A stretch of 64,000 bases of DNA from a bacterium 210917-DFI.7.65 (GTDB lineage: Bacteria > Bacillota > Clostridia > Oscillospirales > Oscillospiraceae), in NCBI GenBank assembly GCA_020555865.1, contig JAJCJJ010000001.1, positions 124,001 to 188,000 on the forward strand, read 5' to 3'. Shown in pieces: positions 42,613-50,349 of the stretch. Each line of letters begins with the position of its first letter. Position 1 is the first letter of the stretch. Under the pieces are notes generated by a model that worked only from the letters and a program-made list of their open reading frames with translations, was not told where the DNA came from and did no database searches. Position numbers and translations under genes: made by a program.

Positions 42613-43821
42613 TTACTCCTCGTCCCCGGCCTTGAAGTTGTAGATGGGGCGGATGACCTTTACCACATCCGCCGTGGGGCCAATGTTGTCCAGAATATCC
42701 TGCATCCCCTTGTAGGCCATGGGGCACTCGTCCAGGGTGGCCTTGCTCACCGAGGTGGTGTAGACCTCTGCCATCTGCTTTTTGAATTCAGACACCGTGA
42801 AGGACTGCTTGGCGTCCGCCCGGCTCATCAGGCGGCCGGCACCGTGGGGAGCGGAGCAGTTCCAGTCCTCGTTGCCCTTGCCCACACAGAGCAGGCTCCC
42901 GTCCCGCATATTGATGGGGATGAGCAGTTGCTCACCCTCCTTGGCGGACACAGCCCCCTTCCGCAGGATCATGGCGTCGGTGTCGATGTAGTTATGGATA
43001 GTGGTGAACTGCTCCTCCACATGGAGATTCATGCCTTTGACGATCTCGTCCATCATGGCCTGCCGGTTGAGCATGGCGAAGCGCTGGACGATCTTCATAT
43101 CGTGGATATACTGCTCAAACAGCTCCCCGGACACATAGGCCAGGGCCTTGGGGATGCTGGTCTGCTTGAGGTTTTTTAATTTTTTCAGCTCTTTCTGGAT
43201 CTCCTTTTCCCGGCCCTCCGCTTTCATTCGGGCAATCAGCGCCTCGATGGAGGCATCGTCAGTGCGGTTGAGCACCTTATAGCCCGCCTCCTGGTAATAG
43301 CTGGCCACCTCTACACCCAAGCGACGGCTGCCGGAGTGGACCACGATGTAGAGATTTCCCTCGTCGTCCTTGTCCACCTCAATGAAGTGGTTCCCGCCGC
43401 CCAGGGTGCCAATGCTCTTTTCTGCCCGGAGCAGATCCACATGACGGGCACAGCACAGTTCGCTCAGGTCGATCTGGCTGAGATAGCGGTGGGCCTTATC
43501 CCGTATGGAGAAGCCAGAGGGGATTTTCTCATAGATCAGCTTGTCCAGCTTTTGAAGCTCCAGCCGTCCCTCCCGGATGCGGGTGGTCTCCATGCCGCAC
43601 CCGATGTCCACACCCACCAGATTGGGCACCACCTTGTCGGTGATGGTCATGGTGGTGCCGATGGTACAGCCCGCCCCGGCGTGGATGTCGGGCATAAGCC
43701 GGATGCGGCTGCCCGACGTAAATTCCTGATTGCACAGCTCCTGAACCTGTGCGATGGAGGCGCTGTCCACCACATCGGTGAAGATCTTGGCCTCATTGTA
43801 TTTTCCTTTAATTTCGATCAT
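42613..43821 (-). CDS. rtcB: RtcB-family RNA ligase
   Basis: 402 residues from the ATG at 43821 (GAGGAAATT upstream). RtcB joins RNA ends with a 2',3'-cyclic phosphate or 3'-phosphate to a 5'-OH, using GTP and manganese. The metal and guanylate motifs are all visible: MPDIHAGAGCTIGTT, VGVDIGCGM, GTLGGGNHFIEV, HSGSRRLG, and the histidine motif SAPHGAGRLMSR. It is an isolated rtcB without archease or RNA cyclase and sits between immunity genes. That suits repair of RNA cut by the RNase toxins that the array counters. Confidence 0.92.
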   Translation of the reverse strand: MIEIKGKYNEAKIFTDVVDSASIAQVQELCNQEFTSGSRIRLMPDIHAGAGCTIGTTMTITDKVVPNLVGVDIGCGMETTRIREGRLELQKLDKLIYEKIPSGFSIRDKAHRYLSQIDLSELCCARHVDLLRAEKSIGTLGGGNHFIEVDKDDEGNLYIVVHSGSRRLGVEVASYYQEAGYKVLNRTDDASIEALIARMKAEGREKEIQKELKKLKNLKQTSIPKALAYVSGELFEQYIHDMKIVQRFAMLNRQAMMDEIVKGMNLHVEEQFTTIHNYIDTDAMILRKGAVSAKEGEQLLIPINMRDGSLLCVGKGNEDWNCSAPHGAGRLMSRADAKQSFTVSEFKKQMAEVYTTSVSKATLDECPMAYKGMQDILDNIGPTADVVKVIRPIYNFKAGDEE

Positions 43822-43856
43822 AATTTCCTCGCAATATTCTATGGGACATGGCCCCG

Positions 43857-44215
43857 TCAAGTCATTTCATACAGCAGGGCAACATCGCCCTGCACCAGTT
43901 CCAGATGGGAGCGCAGCGTTTCAAGTCCGCTTTGCACCGCTTTGGTGGGCAGATCCCAGTCTGGGGCAATTTCAGCGGCCAGTTCTGGGAGGTCCCACTC
44001 CCGCAGAGCTGCCAGCAGTTAGACGCCAGCTCTCCCTCCAGCAGAGCGCAGTCCAAGGTGTCCTCCGTCTGGGGAGCAGGAAAACGGACATCCAGATCCA
44101 GCTCACTCTCACACCAGTCCCAGACAGACATGTATACCGCGCCGGAGCAGTCGCCGTTGGACAGTTCCTGCCGCTGGCCGTCTTTGAGAAGATAAAAAGA
44201 TGCGATCTGTGACAT
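43857..44215 (-). pseudogene. Immunity-array gene broken by a single-base frameshift
   Basis: From the ATG at 44215 (GGAGGAACCACT upstream) the reading frame gives MSQIASFYLLKDGQRQELSN...DCALLEGELASN and then turns Cys-rich and unlike a protein near 44020. The neighbouring frame continues convincingly as LLAALREWDLPELAAEIAP...LELVQGDVALLYEMT to a stop at 43857. One missing base explains it. No slippery site for programmed frameshifting is present. Restored length about 119 residues; family unknown. Confidence 0.75.
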
Positions 44216-44235
44216 AGTGGTTCCTCCTGTTCCTT

Positions 44236-44814
44236 TCATTCCACAATAGGTGGAGCGTTGTTTTTTACACTATCTCTTTGCAAGTGTTGAATCAAAGCAA
44301 TACTTCCTGCGGGCATAATTTCCTTCAATTCTTCCATTGTGAAATCTTTCATAAATCTGATATCACTTCTCTTTTTTGTCCCTGGAGTAAGAAATGCATC
44401 AACATAGTCTTCCCTACAAAATCCGTCCCATGGCAAAAAACCAAACCACGCATTTAGCAAATGGTCGAAGTCTGTTGATTTGTTTTTATATAAACCAAGC
44501 GTTGGGGATATATCACTTTTATAGTTTGGAACATTTGTGTATGAAATAGTTTTATTCCCTATAAGATGTAATCCATATCCTCTTTGCGGGTGTCTATTCA
44601 GTGTTGTAATGATGATTGGTTTTGTTAAATCCAAGCTGTCAAGATTCTCTACCAATTCTTCCTCACTTGAAAACAGCACATCAAAGAATGCCATTGTATA
44701 TTGTTTGTATTTTTGCCCTTCCAACTCAAAACGGCAGCAAAGTTGACCGATTGTCCATGCTGTTTCTTCCAATTGAATACTTAAGATTGCGCCTTCAGTG
44801 AGAGCTTTTGACAA
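44236..44814 (-). CDS. Immunity protein, Imm26-like
   Basis: 192 residues, starting with TTG (GGAGGG 7 nt upstream). The first half (TIGQLCCRFELEGQKYKQYTMAFFDVLFSSEEEL) resembles the Imm26 fold; the match is partial. The gene is distinctly richer in A and T than its neighbours, so it was probably acquired separately. No signal peptide or membrane helix. Confidence 0.55.
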   Translation of the reverse strand: MSKALTEGAILSIQLEETAWTIGQLCCRFELEGQKYKQYTMAFFDVLFSSEEELVENLDSLDLTKPIIITTLNRHPQRGYGLHLIGNKTISYTNVPNYKSDISPTLGLYKNKSTDFDHLLNAWFGFLPWDGFCREDYVDAFLTPGTKKRSDIRFMKDFTMEELKEIMPAGSIALIQHLQRDSVKNNAPPIVE

Positions 44815-44827
44815 GATAAATCCCTCC

Positions 44828-45340
44828 TTAATCCTCCATCAGCCCTTCTGCCTGCATCCGGATCACATAGAAGGCCCGCACCCAGTCCAGCTCCTGCTCC
44901 ATAGATTCCTCCAAAGCCAGCAGGCGGCGCTTTCCCAGCCTGCGGTCTAAAAGGGCAAAGATACGGACAAGGGGATTCTCGCTGACAAGGCTTTTCTCAA
45001 TGCTCTGGTTGTCAAAGAGCCCAAACGCCTCATAGAACACCTTTTGGTCAAAGGTGCCCTGCTCCAGCGCATAGGCATAAGCCCGATTGATAGCCTCTTT
45101 TGCGGAGTCGTGATCTTTCAGCGTTGTGGATCGCAAGTGATGAAATTTCGTCCACACATTTCCAAAATAGGTGTAGTAGTTGCTCCGCAGCACTTCCACG
45201 CCGTCCACACGAATAGCGGCCCGGCCCTCATGGTCGGCGCTTTTGCTGTAACTGGTGGCAAAATACTGGATGTGGCCACGAAGTGCCGGGCATAGGTAGT
45301 CCTGTTCCAGTTTGTTTCGGATTCCGCTCCAGGTTGACAT
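44828..45340 (-). CDS. SF0329-family protein
   Basis: 170 residues from the ATG at 45340. The N-terminus WSGIRNKLEQDYLCPALRGHIQYFATSYSKS...GRAAIRVDGVEVL is the family signature as I know it. Helical middle and end. SF0329 proteins are common in Gram-positive immunity loci; their biochemical action is unknown. The frame is open further upstream to 45391 but without a better ribosome binding site. Confidence 0.75.
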   Translation of the reverse strand: MSTWSGIRNKLEQDYLCPALRGHIQYFATSYSKSADHEGRAAIRVDGVEVLRSNYYTYFGNVWTKFHHLRSTTLKDHDSAKEAINRAYAYALEQGTFDQKVFYEAFGLFDNQSIEKSLVSENPLVRIFALLDRRLGKRRLLALEESMEQELDWVRAFYVIRMQAEGLMED

Positions 45341-45406
45341 AGCGACCGCCTCCTTTCTGATGCCGTTGTGGGCAAGGTAGATTCCTAACAAATTAAAATT
45401 TGAAGA

Positions 45407-45763
45407 TCACATATAACCCTCAATATAGGATCGTTCTATAAATTCTTTTACTGCAAATAGATCTGCAAACTCCTCATACAATGGAAATCCGTCCGCATTA
45501 TGTGCTGAGTAAGTCAAATGGAATATATAGTAAGTGTCTCTTCCCATTCCGTTTCTGAGAACATATAACACATCATCATTGGATTCACACTTCGCAGCCG
45601 CCCGGATTTTTTTGCCATATAAAAAGTGGTCTTGGCCTATTTCTTTATTTAGTTCAGCAACAAATGCCCCGTCCGCCTGTGTGAAGGGGATCATATACCA
45701 GTTAAAATCTTTACCATATTTGTCATAGAGATCACAGAACATTTCTTCTAATGTCATTTTCAT
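45407..45763 (-). CDS. Hypothetical protein of the immunity array, AT-rich
   Basis: 118 residues (or 116 from the second ATG, which has better spacing from AAGGAAG). Begins LEEMFCDLYDKYGKDFNWYMIPF, mixed alpha/beta by eye. AT-rich compared with the array. No family recognised. It lies between the SF0329-family gene and a DUF4304-like gene. Confidence 0.55.
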   Translation of the reverse strand: MKMTLEEMFCDLYDKYGKDFNWYMIPFTQADGAFVAELNKEIGQDHFLYGKKIRAAAKCESNDDVLYVLRNGMGRDTYYIFHLTYSAHNADGFPLYEEFADLFAVKEFIERSYIEGYM

Positions 45764-45829
45764 TCTTCCTTATACCATCAATCCTTTTCGCATGGCAAAC
45801 ACTTTTATCTGTAATTTTCAATTTATTGC

Positions 45830-46402
45830 TCAGTAGGATAACCCATTCGCTTGCTGCTTTTGGAGATACTCCCGGAAGCATTCGATGAACTCCCGATTCC
45901 GCTTTGGGACATCGAACCCCTTCCGATGGGGAAAGAACCCCTCCTGTTCTACATCGTCCAGCAGCTTGGGCAGATTGGAAAACCGGGCAAAGAACGGCAG
46001 AGCATAGTCCTGGATCTGCCCGGAAATCTCCTGAATGGAGCGTTCCCGCTCCAGCAGAGTGGACACCTCATAGCGGGGGAAATCATCATACCGGCGGGTC
46101 AGCCGGGCGATGGAGGTGCCTACGATACCGTCATAAGTCTCCTCATGCCCCTCCCGCTCACTGCGCCACTGGGCAATCACCGGGGAACTCACATCGAAGA
46201 AGGCAGTAAAAGTGGTGGAGCCAAAGCGGATGGAGGGGGAAAAGTAAAAGGAGAACACAAAGATGCCATCCTTTTTGTAGATGTCATTTTTGCTCTTGCG
46301 GTATTTGTAGCCCAACGGGATCAAAGGCTCTGCAATCCGCTCACAGGTATAGACGAAGATCTCGCGGGGCTTGGTTCCCTTGGGGAAATCCTTCTTCTCC
46401 AT
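45830..46402 (-). CDS. DUF4304-like immunity protein
   Basis: About 190 residues from the ATG at 46402 (GAAGGTGG upstream). The segment PLGYKYRKSKNDIYKKDGIFVFSFYF resembles DUF4304-type immunity proteins, and a similar stretch (LGFKYKKSDKTLTR) occurs in the protein encoded at 47902. The remainder is helical with a conserved-looking RRYDDFPRYEVS. Assignment is moderate. Confidence 0.55.
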   Translation of the reverse strand: MEKKDFPKGTKPREIFVYTCERIAEPLIPLGYKYRKSKNDIYKKDGIFVFSFYFSPSIRFGSTTFTAFFDVSSPVIAQWRSEREGHEETYDGIVGTSIARLTRRYDDFPRYEVSTLLERERSIQEISGQIQDYALPFFARFSNLPKLLDDVEQEGFFPHRKGFDVPKRNREFIECFREYLQKQQANGLSY

Positions 46403-46424
46403 ATTGCCACCTTCCTTCACGCAT

Positions 46425-47126
46425 TTATAGTTCAGCCCTCAGCTGCTCCACTGGCACTCGAACTTCTTTCCACCGGTCATCCTCTGTGTCGCAGCCCCGA
46501 AGAAGCAGGCCGTCGCTGTCCCAGCGGACGAACTCAATATCGTCAAACCGGGTATCGTCCGGGTCAACGATGTGCCGTAGATCCAGCCAACGCTCCGGGG
46601 GCTGGGGCTGGAATGGGCAGGAAAAATCCAGCACGATAGTGGAGTAGGGGTAGGCCCAGATGCAGCCGGTGACAGCCAGCAGATCCGTGTGGGGGTCATA
46701 GTCCGCGCCGGTCCAGATGAACACTTCTTCGGCTTTCTGCCCCTCCTCCGGGTGGACACAGGCTGGGACATAGTGCATCTCCTGTCCGCTCTCCACCTCC
46801 AGGACGCTGTATCCATACAGTTCTGTGCGGAAAATCAGATAGTGCTTTCCGTTGCGGTGGCGAAACAGGGAGCAGAATGCACCATCCGTGTCCAGATTAC
46901 GCCAAGCATACCGCACCTTGCCCTCATTGTCCAGCAGTTCGCTCTCGCTGCCACAGAGATGTAGATCGCCGTCATAGGCGTAGGCTCTGGAGCGGATGGA
47001 ATACCTATCCGTCAGCGGAAACTGCTCGTCTTGCTGAGGAGATCGGTTCTCCGGTGCAAACATGGCATCATACTGCGCCCGCCAGTCTCGATAGCGCTTT
47101 TCATGGGAGATGTTTTCAGTGCTCAT
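46425..47126 (-). CDS. Hypothetical protein of the immunity array
   Basis: 233 residues. Beta-rich, with WD-like pieces (AYDGDLHLCGSESEL, YSTIVLDFSCPF) but no recognised repeat family. Overlaps the upstream SMI1 gene by 11 nt with its own GAGG site, so translation is coupled. No secretion signal. Perhaps a propeller-like toxin-binding protein. Confidence 0.55.
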   Translation of the reverse strand: MSTENISHEKRYRDWRAQYDAMFAPENRSPQQDEQFPLTDRYSIRSRAYAYDGDLHLCGSESELLDNEGKVRYAWRNLDTDGAFCSLFRHRNGKHYLIFRTELYGYSVLEVESGQEMHYVPACVHPEEGQKAEEVFIWTGADYDPHTDLLAVTGCIWAYPYSTIVLDFSCPFQPQPPERWLDLRHIVDPDDTRFDDIEFVRWDSDGLLLRGCDTEDDRWKEVRVPVEQLRAEL

Positions 47127-47865
47127 TGAGATACCTCGCCAATTTCTTCTCCAGAAGTTCCGTCATATCATTGCAGAGTCGCTTGACCTTGTCCTGCTCA
47201 TGGGCGTAGTACCAGATGGTTTCCTCTCCGGGGCGGAGCAGGAACTGGTCGCCGTCCGCTTCCTTCCAGAACTCGCCCAGCACACAGTACCGCTCTCCGT
47301 GGATGGTCAGATCAAACAGGCCTGATAAATCAATGGTCACGCCTGCGGATACCTGGATGCCCGCAGTCAGCAGGAAGAACTCTCGCACTTGGGCCGGGAG
47401 CGCGAAGTCCAGCACGCTTTCTTGATTCCTGATCTGCTCCTCCGTGGCGGTGGGCTGGATCTCATCAGAGGGCTCCAGCACCTTTGCCAGCGCCTTGGAG
47501 AACTTGGGGTATCGTCGAAACAGCTCCGGGTTGTTGGCCTTGAATTCCTTTTGCTTTTCCCGCTGCACCCGCTCCTGTTCCTTGCAGAAAGCGTCCAGCT
47601 CGGCCAGATACTGCTCCTGGTAGAGATTGCTGGCCGCAAATGCTGTGCCGCTCTTTTCCAGAATGGCGATGGCTCCCTTTTGGCTGGTCAGCACCGGGAC
47701 CCACTGAAAACCGTGTCGGCAGGGCTTCAGTTTCAGGAATTCACCACGACTCAGCAGGGCTTCCAACTCCGGCTCGTGCTCATCCCACCAGCTCCACCAG
47801 GTTTCGGGAGTTTCCCGGCCTTCGATCAGGTCCAGGAGCTTTGCTGTCAATGATTCTGTGTTCAT
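47116..47865 (-). CDS. SMI1/KNR4 (SUKH) family immunity protein
   Basis: 249 residues. The C-terminal SUKH fold (about 135-245) shows ATEEQIRNQESVLDFALPAQVREFFLLTAGI and a beta region FDLTIHGERYCVLGEFW. SUKH proteins are the most widespread immunity superfamily against nuclease toxins. The N-terminal 130 residues are a separate helical, charged region (KEQERVQREKQKEFKANNPELF). Confidence 0.75.
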   Translation of the reverse strand: MNTESLTAKLLDLIEGRETPETWWSWWDEHEPELEALLSRGEFLKLKPCRHGFQWVPVLTSQKGAIAILEKSGTAFAASNLYQEQYLAELDAFCKEQERVQREKQKEFKANNPELFRRYPKFSKALAKVLEPSDEIQPTATEEQIRNQESVLDFALPAQVREFFLLTAGIQVSAGVTIDLSGLFDLTIHGERYCVLGEFWKEADGDQFLLRPGEETIWYYAHEQDKVKRLCNDMTELLEKKLARYLNEH

Positions 47866-47901
47866 AGGTGTCCACGCTCTTTCTCCGCCATCACTTCCAC
47901 A

Positions 47902-48291
47902 TTACTCGGTAGCACAAAGCTCATTCATTTTGGGAATCAGTAATTTATCCATCCACTGACAAACAATCTCAAAGGTATTGTTAATTTTTTCTTCATTTCC
48001 TATATCAAGATATATTTCATTGTCTCTTAAACTGTAAAACAGTGGTTGTGTGTTGATGTCTGGTTTGGCGTAACCATAAGGGTCGTATGGACGGGTGTTG
48101 ATTATATAGCAAACCTCTATGCTTATGCTATCCTTTGTGTTCCCGCCAAATGAGGAAAACGCAATCATATATGTGAAATTTTTACTGTGCCTCGTAAGCG
48201 TTTTATCGGATTTTTTATACTTGAAGCCTAAATGTCCGTACTTTCCTTGCAGCTTGCTTCCAAGCATTTGCATTGCTTCGTTAAAGTTCAT
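47902..48291 (-). CDS. DUF4304-like small protein, AT-rich
   Basis: 129 residues. MNFNEAMQMLGSKLQGKYGHLGFKYKKSDKTLTR is like the protein encoded at 45830, so they may be distant paralogues. Beta-rich after it (NFTYMIAFSSFGG). AT-rich relative to flanking genes. GGAGGGG lies upstream of the ATG. Confidence 0.55.
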   Translation of the reverse strand: MNFNEAMQMLGSKLQGKYGHLGFKYKKSDKTLTRHSKNFTYMIAFSSFGGNTKDSISIEVCYIINTRPYDPYGYAKPDINTQPLFYSLRDNEIYLDIGNEEKINNTFEIVCQWMDKLLIPKMNELCATE

Positions 48292-48344
48292 TGTGCCCCC
48301 TCCATTTTCTCATCGTAAAAATAAATATAGTTCATTTCTCCGTT

Positions 48345-49454
48345 TCAGAGGGCGCAGGAATAGATGCTCATGGCCCCGTAATCGGTGTGCAGAACAAGTC
48401 CGCTCTTGGTAAAGGCAAAATTCACCTGCCGTACCACAAAGGGGTCGTCAATGGTGGCAAGCAGCTGGTCGCTGCCGGTATCCCACACCTCTATGGGGGA
48501 GCTGCCACGATCCTGCTGAACGGCCATCAGGCTGCCCCTTGTCCGTATCATGCAGGTATCCGAAAAACTCAGTCCCTGCTGGACAGAAAACGAGAAAGGA
48601 TTGGCTATCTCCTCTCCGGTCTGGGTCAGATAGAACTTGCCGCCCACCGAGAAGCACTGGTCATCCGGAGAGAAGAAGGGATGCCAGCCCGCATTGGGGA
48701 TCACTACTTTTTGGGCGGACTTCAGATCGACCAGCACATACTCACCCTCGGTGACGCGGTAGGCCACTTTGCTCTGCCGGGGAGAGAGCATCCCAAAGCA
48801 GTAGTAGGCAAAATTAGGGTCTTTTGACTTCTTGCATTTTACCGTTTCCCGCCACACCTCTGTGTTGCTGCCAAAGTCAAAGACGACGAACTCCTCGCCC
48901 GTGTACCACAGGGCCAGGTCGCCACTGGCATCCAGCATGGTCTTCATGCTGTTTTTCTTGTTGGCAAAGGGCGTGATCTCATGGGTGCGGAGGGAGAACT
49001 GCTCCAGAAGATAGCTGTTGTTCAGCAGTAGAGTATCATGGGGGCAAAGGACCTGCTCATAGGTCATCCGCTTGACCCCCAGAGAGACTGTTTCAAGAAT
49101 CTCCCCGCTGCCATCAAAGTGATAGAGGATCTCGTCCTCAAAATCTCCGGACACTCTCGTCAGAAAGAAGTCATCCCGTGTGAGGGCGGCGGCCAGGGGC
49201 ATAAAGCCGTTGCTGTCCTTTCCAACAAACCGGTGGCACCGCGCCTGCCCGACAGCGGCATCCGGATTTTGATAGACAAATCCTTTCCGCATCTGGCCCA
49301 TCATGGCGCTGGCCGCCTTGCTCTTGACCTGGAAGGCGGAGTCGCACAGGATCTCCTTGGCCTTCCCGCCATTCAAGCAGGTTCGGATGGTATGTCCGTC
49401 AATTTCAATCCGCCACTGCTTATTTGTGGCGGGGTTGAGGAAGGTTTTTTTCAT
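48345..49454 (-). CDS. WGR-like/beta-propeller protein
   Basis: About 369 residues from the ATG at 49454 (GAGGAGG 12 nt upstream). The N-terminus (FLNPATNKQWRIEIDGHTIRT...AKEILCDSA..VKSKAASA) resembles a WGR domain, as found near DNA-damage and toxin loci. The rest consists of repeated beta strands (HDTLLLNNSYLLEQFSLRTHEI, WYTGEEFVVFDFGS) like a propeller. No catalytic motif. Role unknown, probably immunity or sensing. Confidence 0.6.
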   Translation of the reverse strand: MKKTFLNPATNKQWRIEIDGHTIRTCLNGGKAKEILCDSAFQVKSKAASAMMGQMRKGFVYQNPDAAVGQARCHRFVGKDSNGFMPLAAALTRDDFFLTRVSGDFEDEILYHFDGSGEILETVSLGVKRMTYEQVLCPHDTLLLNNSYLLEQFSLRTHEITPFANKKNSMKTMLDASGDLALWYTGEEFVVFDFGSNTEVWRETVKCKKSKDPNFAYYCFGMLSPRQSKVAYRVTEGEYVLVDLKSAQKVVIPNAGWHPFFSPDDQCFSVGGKFYLTQTGEEIANPFSFSVQQGLSFSDTCMIRTRGSLMAVQQDRGSSPIEVWDTGSDQLLATIDDPFVVRQVNFAFTKSGLVLHTDYGAMSIYSCAL

Positions 49455-49470
49455 TGGCGCAGGCACCTCC

Positions 49471-50334
49471 TCAATCAAGATCCATCCAGACCAGGTGTTT
49501 TCCACAGTGGAGGCACTGGAACAGATAACATTGCAGATGCCCGCCATTGACGGATTCCTGGATCATTTTCTTCTGTTCGTCATCCCACATGGGATCGTCC
49601 AGCACATCATCCAGTACACCTAGCGCCCGCAGTTCTCTGGCACCCACATGGCCCAGGTAGGCGCAGTAGTCGCCGCAATGGGCACGCCAGTATTCCTGCT
49701 GCCAGCCGGAGTAGCCGGGGGTGCGGTGGATCAGCTCGTCCAGCTTCTCCGGATCGTCTACACCATCATCCACAGAGTAATCATCCTGAAAGCTGCCGTC
49801 ATATTTCCGGGCCGCCTCACCGCTGGAGATACACGCCGGGCACAGATGCTCAATATCCTCCACAGCGTAAAAGGGAACTGTATAGAAAATGTGGGTCATC
49901 TTGCCACAGCAGTCACAGACAACGCCATCTGCGGACTCCTCAAAAGCGCCGGTTTCCAGCGGATTGGGGTGATACTGGAAGGTGGGCAAACCCAGCTGGG
50001 CCTGCCGCTCCTTCTCTTTCTGCTTTTCCTCCGGCGTTTTGGGCTTGGGGAGGGCGTAATGATTGCCCCAGTTTTCCGCATAGTCCTTCAAGACGCCCAG
50101 CCGCTTGAGGGTCTTTTTATCGGAACGATTTCCGATTTGGCAGAGCAGTTCATAGGCATCCTCCTTGAAGTCCAGCAGATCATACACATCTACCAGCACT
50201 TCCTTGGCCTGCTTGTCTTCCGACTGCTCCAGTTTCTCCTTGAAAGTATAGAGAGCGCGGACACTGTCTGGATTTCCTTTTGTCTCTCGAAACTGCTTTT
50301 GGAGTTCAATATATTGCTTCAGGTATTCGTTCAT
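49471..50334 (-). CDS. cbrC: CbrC-family protein with helical N-terminal extension
   Basis: About 287 residues. From about residue 120 it is a CbrC/UPF0167 protein: LPTFQYHPNPLETGAF, the CDCCGKMTH cysteines, LCPACISSGEAARKYDGSF, and ELIHRTPGYSGWQQEYW, HCGDYCAYLG. Escherichia coli CbrC is linked to tolerance of colicin E2, a DNase toxin. The first 115 residues are helical and TPR-like (QEKLEQS.. style), an extension. I prefer the ATG at 50334; GTG at 50340 is possible. Confidence 0.85.
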   Translation of the reverse strand: MNEYLKQYIELQKQFRETKGNPDSVRALYTFKEKLEQSEDKQAKEVLVDVYDLLDFKEDAYELLCQIGNRSDKKTLKRLGVLKDYAENWGNHYALPKPKTPEEKQKEKERQAQLGLPTFQYHPNPLETGAFEESADGVVCDCCGKMTHIFYTVPFYAVEDIEHLCPACISSGEAARKYDGSFQDDYSVDDGVDDPEKLDELIHRTPGYSGWQQEYWRAHCGDYCAYLGHVGARELRALGVLDDVLDDPMWDDEQKKMIQESVNGGHLQCYLFQCLHCGKHLVWMDLD

Positions 50335-50349
50335 GGTCACAATCTCCCA

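Noticed and set aside
44010..44035. Programmed -1 frameshift in the gene at 43857
   Set aside because: There is no X-XXY-YYZ slippery heptamer at the change of frame, so a mutation is more likely.
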